From Cryobacterium zongtaii (GTDB lineage Bacteria > Actinomycetota > Actinomycetes > Actinomycetales > Microbacteriaceae): a stretch of 64,000 nucleotides of DNA. Shown in pieces: positions 9,157-16,911 of the stretch. The stretch covers positions 451,378 to 515,377 of the forward strand of contig NZ_PPXD01000007.1 in assembly GCF_002909375.1 (NCBI RefSeq), in the 5' to 3' direction. The notes under the pieces are model-generated. The model was not told where the DNA came from, ran no database searches, and saw only the letters and a list, made by a program, of their open reading frames with translations. The position numbers and the translations under genes are program-made. Each line of letters starts with the position of its first letter. Position 1 is the first letter of the stretch.

Positions 9157-9383
9157 GAGCTACCCCTCGCTGATCCGACGGACTGAATCGACGCCCTCGG
9201 TGTGACGCGCCGTCAGGAACACCCTAGGGCGTAGCGCCGACAACGATTCCGAGGAGATCCCGCGTACTGCGACACCGGCTGTCACCTCGGATATCGGCGC
9301 GCCGACTCCCGACACCTGCGGGGCCGGCGCAGTACGGCACGGTTAGATGGTGCCATCTGTTCACGCTGTTCTTGGGGGTCCTG
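9157..9383. promoter_or_regulatory. Divergent intergenic region
   Basis: About 220 bp lie between the divergent phosphoesterase and lipoprotein genes. It must hold promoters for both. I see no gene or strong repeat in it; a GGGGG ribosome-binding site at 9374-9378 serves the lipoprotein. Confidence 0.4.
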
Positions 9384-10088
9384 TTGGTTTCGAAACGCTA
9401 TACCTGTGTTCTGGTTGCACTCACACTCTCTCTCGTGACGGGCTGTTCTCAGGCTGACGAAACCCTCGCGGTACCGGACACCAGTGAGGCGCCAGCCGCG
9501 GAGGCCGGCCCCGAGGCGGACGATCTCGCGGCCCTCGCCCTCACGGTCGCGGACCTGCCGTCCGGTGGCTGGAGCCTGGAGCCGTCCACCAGCACCGACT
9601 CGGAGGATGCGGAAGTCTCCACCGACAAGTCAACAGGGGACCTGTGTGCACTGGACTTCGCGAGTGCCTTGTCCGTTGACGAGGCCGACAACCTCAACGG
9701 ACACACCTTCACGCGGGAGACACTCGATCAGACCCTGAGTACCGGGGTGTTCATTGTCGAAGACGGTGAACAGGTCATAGCGGACTTGAGCGCAGAGCTA
9801 GCCTCCTGCACCGAACCCCTGGCAACGACGGAAAACGGTCGAGACACGCTGATAGAGATCGACGACTTAGTAGGCGGCGAGGCCGCCATCGAGGGTGATT
9901 CCCTGGCCTGCCGCCAGATAAAAATGACCTTCGGGTATAACGCGTTCGCCGGCTCGATCTGTTTCGTCGCCGACGGTGACCTGGTCGTGTCGACGATGAC
10001 CACCGGACCGTCCATGTCCCCCGTTCAGGCCGAAGAGTTCGCCCAGCTCACCAACGCCGCCACCCAGAAGGCCTTTGCAGCCCGGTAG
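9384..10088 (+). CDS. Putative lipoprotein of unknown function
   Basis: The product is about 234 aa. It begins with a short basic segment, a hydrophobic stretch and the lipobox LVTGC, with Cys near residue 21 as the lipidation site, so it should be anchored outside the membrane. The mature part is acidic and Asp/Glu/Ser/Thr-rich with four or more Cys (LCALDFA, LASCTEP, LACRQ, SICFVAD) that could form disulfides. It resembles sensor-type or PknH-like extracellular lipoproteins in general style only; I do not assign a function. The TTG at 9384 has a GGGGG site 5 bases upstream; a TTG at 9372 would add four residues. It is convergent with dprA. Confidence 0.75.
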   Translation: MVSKRYTCVLVALTLSLVTGCSQADETLAVPDTSEAPAAEAGPEADDLAALALTVADLPSGGWSLEPSTSTDSEDAEVSTDKSTGDLCALDFASALSVDEADNLNGHTFTRETLDQTLSTGVFIVEDGEQVIADLSAELASCTEPLATTENGRDTLIEIDDLVGGEAAIEGDSLACRQIKMTFGYNAFAGSICFVADGDLVVSTMTTGPSMSPVQAEEFAQLTNAATQKAFAAR

Positions 10089-10126
10089 TCCAGGCCCAGA
10101 CCTGCGCGGAGCACAACTGTTGCCGC

Positions 10127-10168
10127 TCCGGACAAGTGCGCCCGGTGTGCCGGGAACATGTGTCCGGA
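10127..10168. terminator. Nested hairpin between convergent genes
   Basis: TCCGGACA at 10127-10134 pairs with TGTCCGGA at 10161-10168, and inside it CCCGG at 10141-10145 pairs with CCGGG at 10150-10154. It sits between the lipoprotein stop and the dprA stop, so it is probably a bidirectional terminator. No long T tract follows on either side. Confidence 0.6.
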
Positions 10169-10191
10169 CGGGGAACAGTCAGGCCGGCGAC

Positions 10192-11517
10192 TCAGGTGAC
10201 CCTGACCCAGCCGGTCTCTCGTTCCCGCACCGAGCCCTCAAGGTCGAGGGTGCCCAGCGCCCCGAGCACCGCCACAGTCGACAGCCCGGAGCGCCGGGCG
10301 ATGTCGGCAGCTACGCGAGGCGCCCGCACGCTGAGCGCATCGAACACCCGCACCTGATCGCTCGTGCGTTCCCGCGGCACGGTTCCCTCAGCATCCCGGC
10401 CGGCCGCCCCGGGCACGTCCAGCTCCAAATCCACGCCCAGGCCGATGAGCTCGGCCATCTCGGCGGCGCTGGTGACGCAGATGGCGTCGTAGTCCCGCAG
10501 TAAGCGGTGACAGCCGGCGGAGGTGGGCGAGGTGACCGGGCCGGGAACGGCACCGAGCGGGCGCCCGAGCGCTGCCGCGTGCCCAGCCGTATTGAGCGAT
10601 CCGGAGCGCCAGCCCGCTTCGAGCACCACGGTGGCCGCACTCGAAGCGGCAATCAGCCGGTTGCGTTGCAGGAACCGCCATTTGGTGGGCGGCGCCCCAC
10701 AGGGCAGCTCGGACAGCACCGCGCCGGCCTCGACGATGCGGGTGAGCAGGGCGTCGTGTCCGCTGGGGTAAAAGCGGTCAACTCCCCCGGCCAGAAATGC
10801 GACGGTCGTTCCGCTGCTGGCCAGCGCCGACCGATGTGCCATACCGTCGATCCCGTAGGCCGCCCCCGACACAATAGCGAGTCCCCGGTCGACCAATCCC
10901 GCCGCCGCCTCCATCGCCACGTGTTCGCCGTACCCTGTCGCAGCGCGAGCGCCGACCAAGGCGATGGAGTGGCGGAGCGCCGCCAGGGCATCCGGCTGAC
11001 CTCGCCACCACAGGGCGAGCGGGGCGTGCCGGCCCAGGTCGTCGACAGCGCCGGGCCAGAGCGGGTCGCTGGGCAGGAGCAGTGCCGTTCCCGTGCGCCG
11101 GGCCTGCTGCAGCGACCGGATCACCTCGGTCGACGATAATCGTGGTCGCCACCGGGCGAGTGCCTGCTCCAGCTCCGGGCGGAGTCCGGCAGGGTCACCC
11201 GCCTCGTGCTCGTCAACGGAGTCCGTGAGCGTGCCGGCCAGTCGGTCCGGGGGCCACGCCTCCACCATCGAGCGAAGGGCCGCCGCCGCGCCGAGCAGGC
11301 CCACCACGGCGCCGGCGACCCCGTCCCCCGGTTCGGCGATCGTGGTCCAGGCCGCTCGGGCGAATACCTCCCCAGGGTCGGAGGGCCGCGCAGAAGTGAG
11401 CTCGGCATCGGCGGGCCGGGCATCCGCCGACTGCTCCTCACCGGGTGCTGCGGCGGCCGGGCGAACGCCGGCGGTGAGCGAGGTCACCACCGCCTCGTCG
11501 ATTCCGAACAGTGTCAT
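10192..11517 (-). CDS. dprA: DNA-processing protein DprA
   Basis: DprA binds incoming single-stranded DNA during transformation and loads RecA. The 441-aa protein shows the Rossmann-like core (SIALVGARAATGYGEHVA, SGAAYGIDGMAHRSAL, FLAGGVDRFYP, NRLIAASS, GSLNTAGHAAALGRPLGAVPG) and a C-terminal winged-helix domain (RVFDALSVRAPRVAADIARRSGL). The ATG at 11517 has a GGAAGG site upstream and overlaps the stop of the comM tail as ATGA, showing that dprA was translationally coupled to comM before the mobile element separated them. The current promoter must lie in or beyond the element end. Confidence 0.95.
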   Translation of the reverse strand: MTLFGIDEAVVTSLTAGVRPAAAAPGEEQSADARPADAELTSARPSDPGEVFARAAWTTIAEPGDGVAGAVVGLLGAAAALRSMVEAWPPDRLAGTLTDSVDEHEAGDPAGLRPELEQALARWRPRLSSTEVIRSLQQARRTGTALLLPSDPLWPGAVDDLGRHAPLALWWRGQPDALAALRHSIALVGARAATGYGEHVAMEAAAGLVDRGLAIVSGAAYGIDGMAHRSALASSGTTVAFLAGGVDRFYPSGHDALLTRIVEAGAVLSELPCGAPPTKWRFLQRNRLIAASSAATVVLEAGWRSGSLNTAGHAAALGRPLGAVPGPVTSPTSAGCHRLLRDYDAICVTSAAEMAELIGLGVDLELDVPGAAGRDAEGTVPRERTSDQVRVFDALSVRAPRVAADIARRSGLSTVAVLGALGTLDLEGSVRERETGWVRVT

Positions 11518-11612
11518 GACGCCATTCCCTTCCGCAGGTATAGGGCCTGCCCCACTTCGTCTGGCCCGGGTCTGGCGACTCCGGTCAAATCCGCGACAGA
11601 CCACGCCACCCG
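11514..11612 (-). pseudogene. comM: Detached 3' end of comM
   Basis: Reading leftwards from 11612, the 33 codons give R-V-A-W-S-V-A-D-L-T-G and end GQALYLRKGMAS-stop. This is the typical C-terminus of ComM/YifB AAA ATPases, and it lacks a start codon. It continues exactly where the comM gene at 20.3 kb is interrupted (GYDRILRV), so it is the tail left on the dprA side of the insertion. Its stop overlaps the dprA start. Confidence 0.95.
11607..11612. other. Attachment site core, dprA side
   Basis: The hexamer CACCCG is present here and at 20317-20322. Sequence left of it is host comM; sequence right of it is element DNA. A short core with no long repeat is typical of large serine integrases. 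Confidence 0.85.
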
Positions 11613-11625
11613 CAGGACACGTAGA

Positions 11626-11631
11626 TAGCAT
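11626..11631 (+). promoter_or_regulatory. Leaderless -10 element of the integrase
   Basis: TAGCAT ends 7 bases before the integrase ATG, the spacing of leaderless actinobacterial mRNAs that start at the A of ATG. There is no ribosome-binding site. A -35 hexamer at 18-bp spacing would fall at 11602-11607, which in the integrated state is host sequence (CACGCC) and looks poor. Confidence 0.5.
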
Positions 11632-11638
11632 TAGTTAT

Positions 11639-13018
11639 ATGACCCGACGCGCCGCACTGTACTTCAGACAATCTCTCGATGTGCAGGAGGGTATTGACCG
11701 CCAGCGCACCCGCTGTAGGGCACTTGTCGCCGCACGCGGCTGGACGGTGGCCGGTGAGTACACCGATAACGACACATCCGCGACGAAGAAGAGAGGCGAG
11801 ACCACGGCGTGGGCCACCATGTTGACCGATGCCAAAGCGGGAAATTTCGACATCGTCGTTGCAGTGGATCTTGATCGACTCGTGAGGACCGTGCGGGACC
11901 TAATTTCACTCACCGAGACCGGGGTGAAGGTTCTCACCGTAGATGGAGAAATCGACCTGACGACCGCCGACGGTGAGTTCCGGGCAACGATGCTTGCAGG
12001 GATCGCGAGCTTTGAGACGCGCCGAAAGGGAGAGCGCCAGAAACGTGCCAACGCCGCCCGAGCAAGTCTGGGCCTGCGTTCTGGCGGCCGACGCCCGTTC
12101 GGATTTGATCAGGACGGTGTCACTGTGCGCCCCATCGAGGCCGAAGCTATCCGCGACGGCTACAACTCCCTGATCGCCGGTGTGCCGCTCGGGGGTATCG
12201 CAAGAGATTGGAACGCGCGCGGCTTGGTATCAGGTCAGGCGCGCTCCAAGGCTGGCCATAAGGGCGAAGCCTCACCGTGGAGCCCCGGTTCGGTTCGGCT
12301 CGTCCTCCTCAACCCCCGAAATATGGGCAAGCGGGCGCATCTCGGCGAAATTGTCGCTGACGCCGTGTGGCCCGCGCTGGTAGATGAATCAACGTGGCTC
12401 GCGACCAGCGCCGTGTTGCGGGACCCTGCTCGGCGAAGCGGCAAGCCCAATGGACGGTACCTGCTCTCTGGGCTAGCCGTCTGCGGCATCTGCGGTGCCA
12501 CCGCGCACGCAGGGGCGAACGCGAGGGCCGGGGTGCGCGGTTACCGGTGTTCCGGCTCGACGGGGCACTTCGCGCGCAAAGCCCAACCTGTCGAGGAGTT
12601 TGTCGGTGCCGCCATCGTTGCTCGGGCAAGCCTGCCTGAGGCAAACGAAATGCTGTTCGACACGGAACGGCCAGACATTGCCGACCTTAACAGCGAACTC
12701 AACATGGCCCGTGAGCGACTAGTTGCCATTGCGGTTGATTACGCCGACGGAGCCTTGACCGCCTCACAGCTGCGAGCAATTACCGCAAGACTGCGCGAAC
12801 GAATTTCTGGCCTCGAATCCAAGTTGGCTGATGGTGCGCGGGTCGACATCCTCGGGCCGCTCATCTCTGCACCCAACGTTGGTGCAGCGTGGGAAGCCAT
12901 GCCAGTCGCTCAGCAACGCACGATCATTGCCCTGCTTGCGCGCGTCACCCTGCACCCCCCAGGACGCGGCACCCGCACGTTCAGGCCCGAATCTGTCGGT
13001 ATCGACTGGCTCCTATAG
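11639..13018 (+). CDS. Large serine integrase
   Basis: The 459-aa protein is a serine recombinase. The N-terminal catalytic domain has the nucleophile Ser12 in YFRQSLD, the DRQRTRCRAL arginine, VDLDRLVRTVRDL and EFRATMLAGIASFETRRKGER helices. A recombinase domain follows (RRPFGFDQDG to LLNPRNMGKRAHLG), then a zinc-ribbon region (CGICGATAHAG ... YRCSG) and a C-terminal coiled coil (ADLNSELNMARERL). It should catalyse attP x attB integration into comM. The ATG at 11639 lies only 27 bases from the attachment core, the usual position for such integrases. It has no ribosome-binding site, suggesting a leaderless mRNA. Confidence 0.95.
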   Translation: MTRRAALYFRQSLDVQEGIDRQRTRCRALVAARGWTVAGEYTDNDTSATKKRGETTAWATMLTDAKAGNFDIVVAVDLDRLVRTVRDLISLTETGVKVLTVDGEIDLTTADGEFRATMLAGIASFETRRKGERQKRANAARASLGLRSGGRRPFGFDQDGVTVRPIEAEAIRDGYNSLIAGVPLGGIARDWNARGLVSGQARSKAGHKGEASPWSPGSVRLVLLNPRNMGKRAHLGEIVADAVWPALVDESTWLATSAVLRDPARRSGKPNGRYLLSGLAVCGICGATAHAGANARAGVRGYRCSGSTGHFARKAQPVEEFVGAAIVARASLPEANEMLFDTERPDIADLNSELNMARERLVAIAVDYADGALTASQLRAITARLRERISGLESKLADGARVDILGPLISAPNVGAAWEAMPVAQQRTIIALLARVTLHPPGRGTRTFRPESVGIDWLL

Positions 13019-13038
13019 ATTCCGCTACTGTGTCCGCC

Positions 13039-13161
13039 ATGGAACCCGACGACCCGCTCGCGACACCGAACTGCCCGGCATGCCTAGTGCGCATGGCAGC
13101 GGTGACCGAGGGTCGCGCCGTAGTCTGGTCGTGCCCTGCGTGCGGGCTAACGCGGCTCTAG
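13039..13161 (+). CDS. Zinc-ribbon microprotein
   Basis: This 40-aa frame begins MEPDDPLATPNCPACLVRM and has two CPAC pairs about 23 residues apart, a complete four-Cys zinc ribbon. The ATG lies 20 bases after the integrase stop, so it is probably on the same transcript. Small zinc-ribbon proteins of this type recur in actinobacterial phages and islands. A role as recombination directionality factor or transcription regulator is possible but unproven. Confidence 0.65.
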   Translation: MEPDDPLATPNCPACLVRMAAVTEGRAVVWSCPACGLTRL

Positions 13162-13192
13162 CCCGCGTTGGTTTGGAAGCGGTAGCCGACTA

Positions 13193-13792
13193 CTACTGGT
13201 GACCTGTGCGCGTGGAAACGCGGCGTGCAGCTTCTTCCATCTCGATCGCGGTGCCGAGTCCCCCGGCCAGCTGCTGCACCTTCCAAAAGGGGGGAAATGT
13301 GTCGACGTACAGCACATGCAAGCGGCGAACTGCCAGGAGAAAATACGCAGCCACGAGAGCGCTCAGGCCCACTGTGATTGCAGTCGGCCAGACGCTGACC
13401 GGGGTGTCTGGCGCGTTGGCGGCTGACACAACCGTGACCCAAATTGCGTCGGCACCGGCGACAAGACCAGCAGTCAAAAGGGTAAGTGCGCTCTCGTCCA
13501 TAAGCCGAGATGCTCGTTGCCTCAGGTTGCTTGTGGGCCGCGAAGCCAACGTGAGGCGCAGAGAGAAGACAAGCGCGAACGCCGAGATAAATACGCCAGC
13601 CAGGAGGCCTAGGGCAGCTGCCAGTTCGCTAACACTGTTGAGCTGCCACCCTAGCCAAACGGAAATTGCACCAGCAACGGGGCCGACGGCAACAAGGAAA
13701 ATCCGAACGAAAACCGCCGCTTTTCCAGTTCCGACGTGTCGGAGGAACCGGAACTGGTCGATGATAAGTGCGAACACGTTAAGTCTTGACAT
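13193..13792 (-). CDS. Four-helix membrane protein, unknown function (cargo)
   Basis: The roughly 199-aa protein has four hydrophobic segments: AVFVRIFLVAVGPVAGAISVW (about residues 25-48), ALGLLAGVFISAFALVF (60-80), LTLLTAGLVAGADAIWVTVV (103-125) and TAITVGLSALVAAYFLLAV (136-156). A cytoplasmic-type C-terminus with basic and acidic residues follows. I do not recognise a family. It starts 36 bp after the 364-aa gene on the same strand and the two look like an operon. The ATG at 13792 has GGGG 7 bases upstream; an ATG at 13798 is the alternative. The region appears less GC-rich than the chromosome. Its place between capsid genes and integrase is where phage satellites often carry defence or lysogenic-conversion genes. 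Confidence 0.72.
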   Translation of the reverse strand: MSRLNVFALIIDQFRFLRHVGTGKAAVFVRIFLVAVGPVAGAISVWLGWQLNSVSELAAALGLLAGVFISAFALVFSLRLTLASRPTSNLRQRASRLMDESALTLLTAGLVAGADAIWVTVVSAANAPDTPVSVWPTAITVGLSALVAAYFLLAVRRLHVLYVDTFPPFWKVQQLAGGLGTAIEMEEAARRVSTRTGHQ

Positions 13793-13828
13793 GCCCATAC
13801 CCCAATTCTAGGTTGCTACTGTCTACTG

Positions 13829-14923
13829 CTAACTGGGAACCCCGTCAAGCCAATCGGACCAGTCTGGCTCCATCTCCATGCCAGTGGAATAGAAGAGCCC
13901 CTGGGCGACGGCCGCGACTTCGCGGACAAACTTCTCGTTGTCTAGTTCGACGTCTCCGAGTTCATAGATGAACCCTTCAGTCTTGTCCAGAGGTTGGAGC
14001 CGACGGTCACTAATTTCGGACTTGACGTGCACTCTTGCGGTGTCGAAGGCCAACGATTCTGCGTCGTGCCACAAAATTGCTGCAAGGGCCGCGGCTTCTT
14101 CGGCCGCGTCTATTGGCTCTGTGACACCCTGTCCCGAGGAATCAGGAAGCCACCCGGTAACGCGGCTAAGAATACGCTTGGCCTCCGACGCTCCGACCGC
14201 GATGGGGAACGTTAGCTTGACTCTTCTGGTGGTTGGAGTGCCTGCATCTGACGTGACGATGGTCTTGATTAGTTCGACTTCTTTAACGCGACCTCGCCTC
14301 ACGAGGTCTCTCACGGCCGCCGCGTCCGCCACGGGTCCTTGCACGCGGAGTTTCAGATTGTGACCGTGCGCGGCATTGTGAAGGCGGCGCGGAAGGTCAC
14401 CTCCGGCATGCGATCGAGATATCACTTCCACCGCCAGGAAACCGACCGTGCCATCCTCTGGGGTGATAAGTAGCGCGCGATAGGGCCGGGTGGTGGCCAG
14501 CCCCGTTAGGTCTGCGTCTGCTCTCATGCCTTGGGGGTCGACGGCGCGGTTATGGTCGCCGACTATCCCATACTGAATTTGCATGAGGAGGCCGGACCGC
14601 AGTCTCCATGTTTCGTCCACCCGCACAACTGCGGGGGGCTTAGCAGCAATGTTTGCTGGCAGGGTCGCATCATCGGGACTTTCCACGACGTCATCTGAGG
14701 CGATGTATACGGTCTCCCCGGTTTCTTCGTCAACCGCATGAGCGGTGCCGGTGTCGGCTGCCCTGGCCGCTTCGTCTAGGACTCGGTTTCGCTTTTGCTC
14801 TGCAATGTCTTCGGCCACCCTGTCCAGGAAGTGAGGCTCCCCGGCCGGACCGAAGTTGACCGCGGTGTGCGTCCCTCCGCTGAAGGCCTGAACGCGCAAC
14901 AATTTGAATCCATATTTCGCCAT
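13829..14923 (-). CDS. 364-aa soluble protein of unknown function (cargo)
   Basis: The protein begins MAKYGFKLLRVQAFSGGTHT and has no membrane segment. I do not recognise a domain. Visible features are an N-terminal beta-rich part, an acidic region (DEETGETVYIASDDVVESPDD), a central segment GFLAVEVISRSHAGGDLPRRL followed by repeated VRDLVRRGRVKEVELIKT, and a Trp-rich acidic C-terminus (EMEPDWSDWLDGVP). The ATG at 14923 has a GGGAGC site; the frame stays open upstream without coding character. A 210-bp gap separates it from the small-terminase gene, so it may have its own promoter and be expressed in the lysogen. With the membrane protein downstream it forms a candidate two-gene defence cassette, similar in layout only to systems such as Kiwa. 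Confidence 0.75.
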   Translation of the reverse strand: MAKYGFKLLRVQAFSGGTHTAVNFGPAGEPHFLDRVAEDIAEQKRNRVLDEAARAADTGTAHAVDEETGETVYIASDDVVESPDDATLPANIAAKPPAVVRVDETWRLRSGLLMQIQYGIVGDHNRAVDPQGMRADADLTGLATTRPYRALLITPEDGTVGFLAVEVISRSHAGGDLPRRLHNAAHGHNLKLRVQGPVADAAAVRDLVRRGRVKEVELIKTIVTSDAGTPTTRRVKLTFPIAVGASEAKRILSRVTGWLPDSSGQGVTEPIDAAEEAAALAAILWHDAESLAFDTARVHVKSEISDRRLQPLDKTEGFIYELGDVELDNEKFVREVAAVAQGLFYSTGMEMEPDWSDWLDGVPS

Positions 14924-15133
14924 GGGTGCTCCCGTCTGCTTGCGAACAGAGGTCGCAGGTCCAACGTCATGGTGGCAGAGATAATGCGAGCCCGGGCGCG
15001 AAACGGGTCGGGAGCCACCCGCCTCAACTGTTTTACCCCTTGAACTGGGGTTCCCACACAGAGGATGAGGTCCAAGGCGAGTGCTTCGGGGTGTTCCGCG
15101 CGGCACGTTCTGCGTGGTCGGTTTCGAGTGCAT

Positions 15134-15601
15134 TCATGGGGGAACCGGGTCAACGCGCCAGCGCGAGTGTCGATCAGCGTTGCGAGACGAAGTGTTCGCC
15201 GTGCCGACCACGGCGATGTCGTTCGAGATGTCAATCTCGAATCGGAGCCGGGACCGATCCTCCGGGGTGGCCCCGAATTTCGCCACGCGGAGGCGAAGCT
15301 CCGCGCCGAATTCCCACCGGCCGCGGGTCCAGAACTCGTGGTGCATGCGGGCGGTGTCAAGTAGAAACTGCCAGTCGACGTCGGTGACCATACGGCACCC
15401 CTGCGGTGATGCTCGCCACGACTGCCACCACGCGACAGTTTGCGGGTGCCACTGCACCGGCCCACCGACGTCGTTGACGCCGAGGGCACCGTCGGGCAGT
15501 GCGAACCCGCCGAGCCTGCCGTCCGAGGCGACAACGGCTCGCACAGCGTTGCGGCTTGCCTTCTGAGCACGACCACTCGGTGCGCGTCCTCGTCCTGCCA
15601 T
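15134..15601 (-). CDS. Phage small-terminase-like protein
   Basis: The 155-aa product starts MAGRGRAPSGRAQKASRN and includes WHPQTVAWWQSWRASPQ, WQFLLDTARMHHEFW and ELRLRVAKFGATPEDRSRL. This pattern is that of actinophage small-terminase proteins, which bind the packaging site and guide the large terminase. In satellites a private small terminase diverts helper packaging to the satellite genome. No large terminase gene is present in the element. The ATG at 15601 gives the classical N-terminus. It follows the capsid gene after a 304-bp gap without a recognised gene. Confidence 0.85.
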   Translation of the reverse strand: MAGRGRAPSGRAQKASRNAVRAVVASDGRLGGFALPDGALGVNDVGGPVQWHPQTVAWWQSWRASPQGCRMVTDVDWQFLLDTARMHHEFWTRGRWEFGAELRLRVAKFGATPEDRSRLRFEIDISNDIAVVGTANTSSRNADRHSRWRVDPVPP

Positions 15602-15905
15602 GTCGTGTATCCAATCGTTGGAAATGCCGGGGTCCTGGTTACTGTCACCGGGGTGTGGAAAACCCTCAGAATGGGCCGCACAGCGAGGTGCAGAACGCGA
15701 AGCGGCCGACTCCCGAGGGTGGGGGGAGGGTGGAGGTACCCCCTGGTGGTGGTGCCGGGGTGCCGGGCCGCCCGGTGGAGGGTAGGAGTCCTCGTCGGGC
15801 GGCTCGGCGGTGGAGGTGCTGGCGGGGTTACCGTGGCCCCGGCAAGTGGCGGCGGTAGGCGTCAGCAGCGGGCACACCCTGGCCCGCCCTCCGGTCTGTG
15901 TGGAC
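15602..15905. other. G-rich gap between capsid and terminase genes
   Basis: The 304 bases have strong strand bias, with runs of G on the plus strand (for example GGGTGGGGGGAGGG at 15717-15730, then GGGG and GGG runs up to 15783). A minus-strand frame is open across it, but the translation is Pro/Ser/His-rich without a credible start. It could hold a packaging site, a structured RNA or a decayed gene; I cannot choose. Confidence 0.45.
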
Positions 15906-16748
15906 TTATGCGGCGGCCTTGATTTTGATGACGGCCTCGGGCTGTACGAATCCGAATCCAACGCGCATGATGCCTCGGATGGCGGTCTGGTCCTTGGTAA
16001 AGAACACTGACTTGTCGATGTCGAGGGACACGTCGTCGCGGAGGACAGCGAACACTCGGTCCGAGGGGATGCCCCATGCGGTGCCCGGTAAGACGTAGGG
16101 GCTGACGTGGAGCGGGACACCGAGGACGTTGCGCTCGATGCCGTTGGTGGCACCCACACCGAATAGGGGCAGGTTGGAGCCGGTGCCGGTGGTCAGCTTC
16201 GCCAGCGCCCGGGCTGTAGTCGGGTCGGTGACGAACGCGGACAGTGTTACTCCGAGTGCTTCGGCGGCGGCGAGGGCGTCGATGTAGGCGGCGATGCCGG
16301 CGGACGGGTCGGCGTCGATGTTTTCCACGGTTGTACCGAGGTATTCGAGGCCGCCGGGCTGAACGTTGGTGTTGGCCGGGGCGGTGCCGAAGAATGCCTG
16401 GTCGACGCGACGGGCGATGTCGCGGGCGAGGCCGTCGCCGATGACCCCGGCGGCTTCGGGGCTGGTGTCGTTGGCGAGTTCGTTGCTGATGATGCTGAGA
16501 CCCGCGACCTTTTTCGGGATCACGGGGACCTCGTCGGCGGTGGCTTCGCTGACAGTGATTTCAGCGTTTTCGGCAATCCACGCGGCGGACGGATCGGTGG
16601 TGATGCGAGGGAAACGGAAGGTGCCGCCCCCGGTGTGGACGACGGTGGTGAGGCGAAGGGCGAGGGATTCACGTTCGACGGGCTGAACAATCAGCGGCCC
16701 GGCTTCGCTGATGCCCAAGTAGGACTTAAGGGTGGACGAATTGGCCAT
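15906..16748 (-). CDS. HK97-fold major capsid protein
   Basis: The 280-aa product begins MANSSTLKSYLGISEAG and contains the HK97 gp5-like pattern: an N-arm, a core with FRFPRITTDPSAAWIAENAEI and KKVAGLSIISNELANDTSPEA, the long spine helix region, GVGATNGIERNVLGVPLHVSPYVLPG, and the C-terminal strand IRGIMRVGFGFVQPEAVIKI. There is no N-terminal delta (scaffold) domain, so a separate scaffold is expected; the 195-aa gene upstream is a candidate. The ATG at 16748 has a TGGAG site. Such a capsid protein in an element without tail genes suggests that it builds or resizes heads for its own genome. Confidence 0.92.
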   Translation of the reverse strand: MANSSTLKSYLGISEAGPLIVQPVERESLALRLTTVVHTGGGTFRFPRITTDPSAAWIAENAEITVSEATADEVPVIPKKVAGLSIISNELANDTSPEAAGVIGDGLARDIARRVDQAFFGTAPANTNVQPGGLEYLGTTVENIDADPSAGIAAYIDALAAAEALGVTLSAFVTDPTTARALAKLTTGTGSNLPLFGVGATNGIERNVLGVPLHVSPYVLPGTAWGIPSDRVFAVLRDDVSLDIDKSVFFTKDQTAIRGIMRVGFGFVQPEAVIKIKAAA

Positions 16749-16862
16749 GGGAAGGCTCCAGAGGGTGGCAGTGGAATGAACACACACACACGCGGCGCTT
16801 GCCTTCGCGTTTGCCCTCTGGGCTTCTGCTGGCGGTCTGGTGAGCTACAAGCTCAAACCAGT

Positions 16863-16905
16863 CCGGGCACTCACTATTGTACCAATGTTTGTAGTGAGTG
16901 CCCGG
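16863..16905. terminator. Perfect 14-bp hairpin before the capsid gene
   Basis: The left arm at 16863-16876 (CCGGGCACTCACTA) and right arm at 16892-16905 (TAGTGAGTGCCCGG) pair perfectly around a 15-base loop. The base of the loop holds ATTG-TAC-CAAT, a second small inverted repeat. It lies between the scaffold-like gene and the capsid gene and could be a partial terminator, an RNA processing site or a protein-binding site. No clear T tract follows. Confidence 0.65.
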
Positions 16906-16911
16906 GGGTTG

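Noticed and set aside
15134..16159. 341-aa reading of the small-terminase frame
   Set aside because: The part upstream of 15601 overlaps the capsid gene and a G-rich gap and is low-complexity; MAGRG at 15601 is the family-typical start.
16781..16791. Short CA repeat as a functional element
   Set aside because: Five CA units can arise by chance and lie in an untranslated gap; no support for function.
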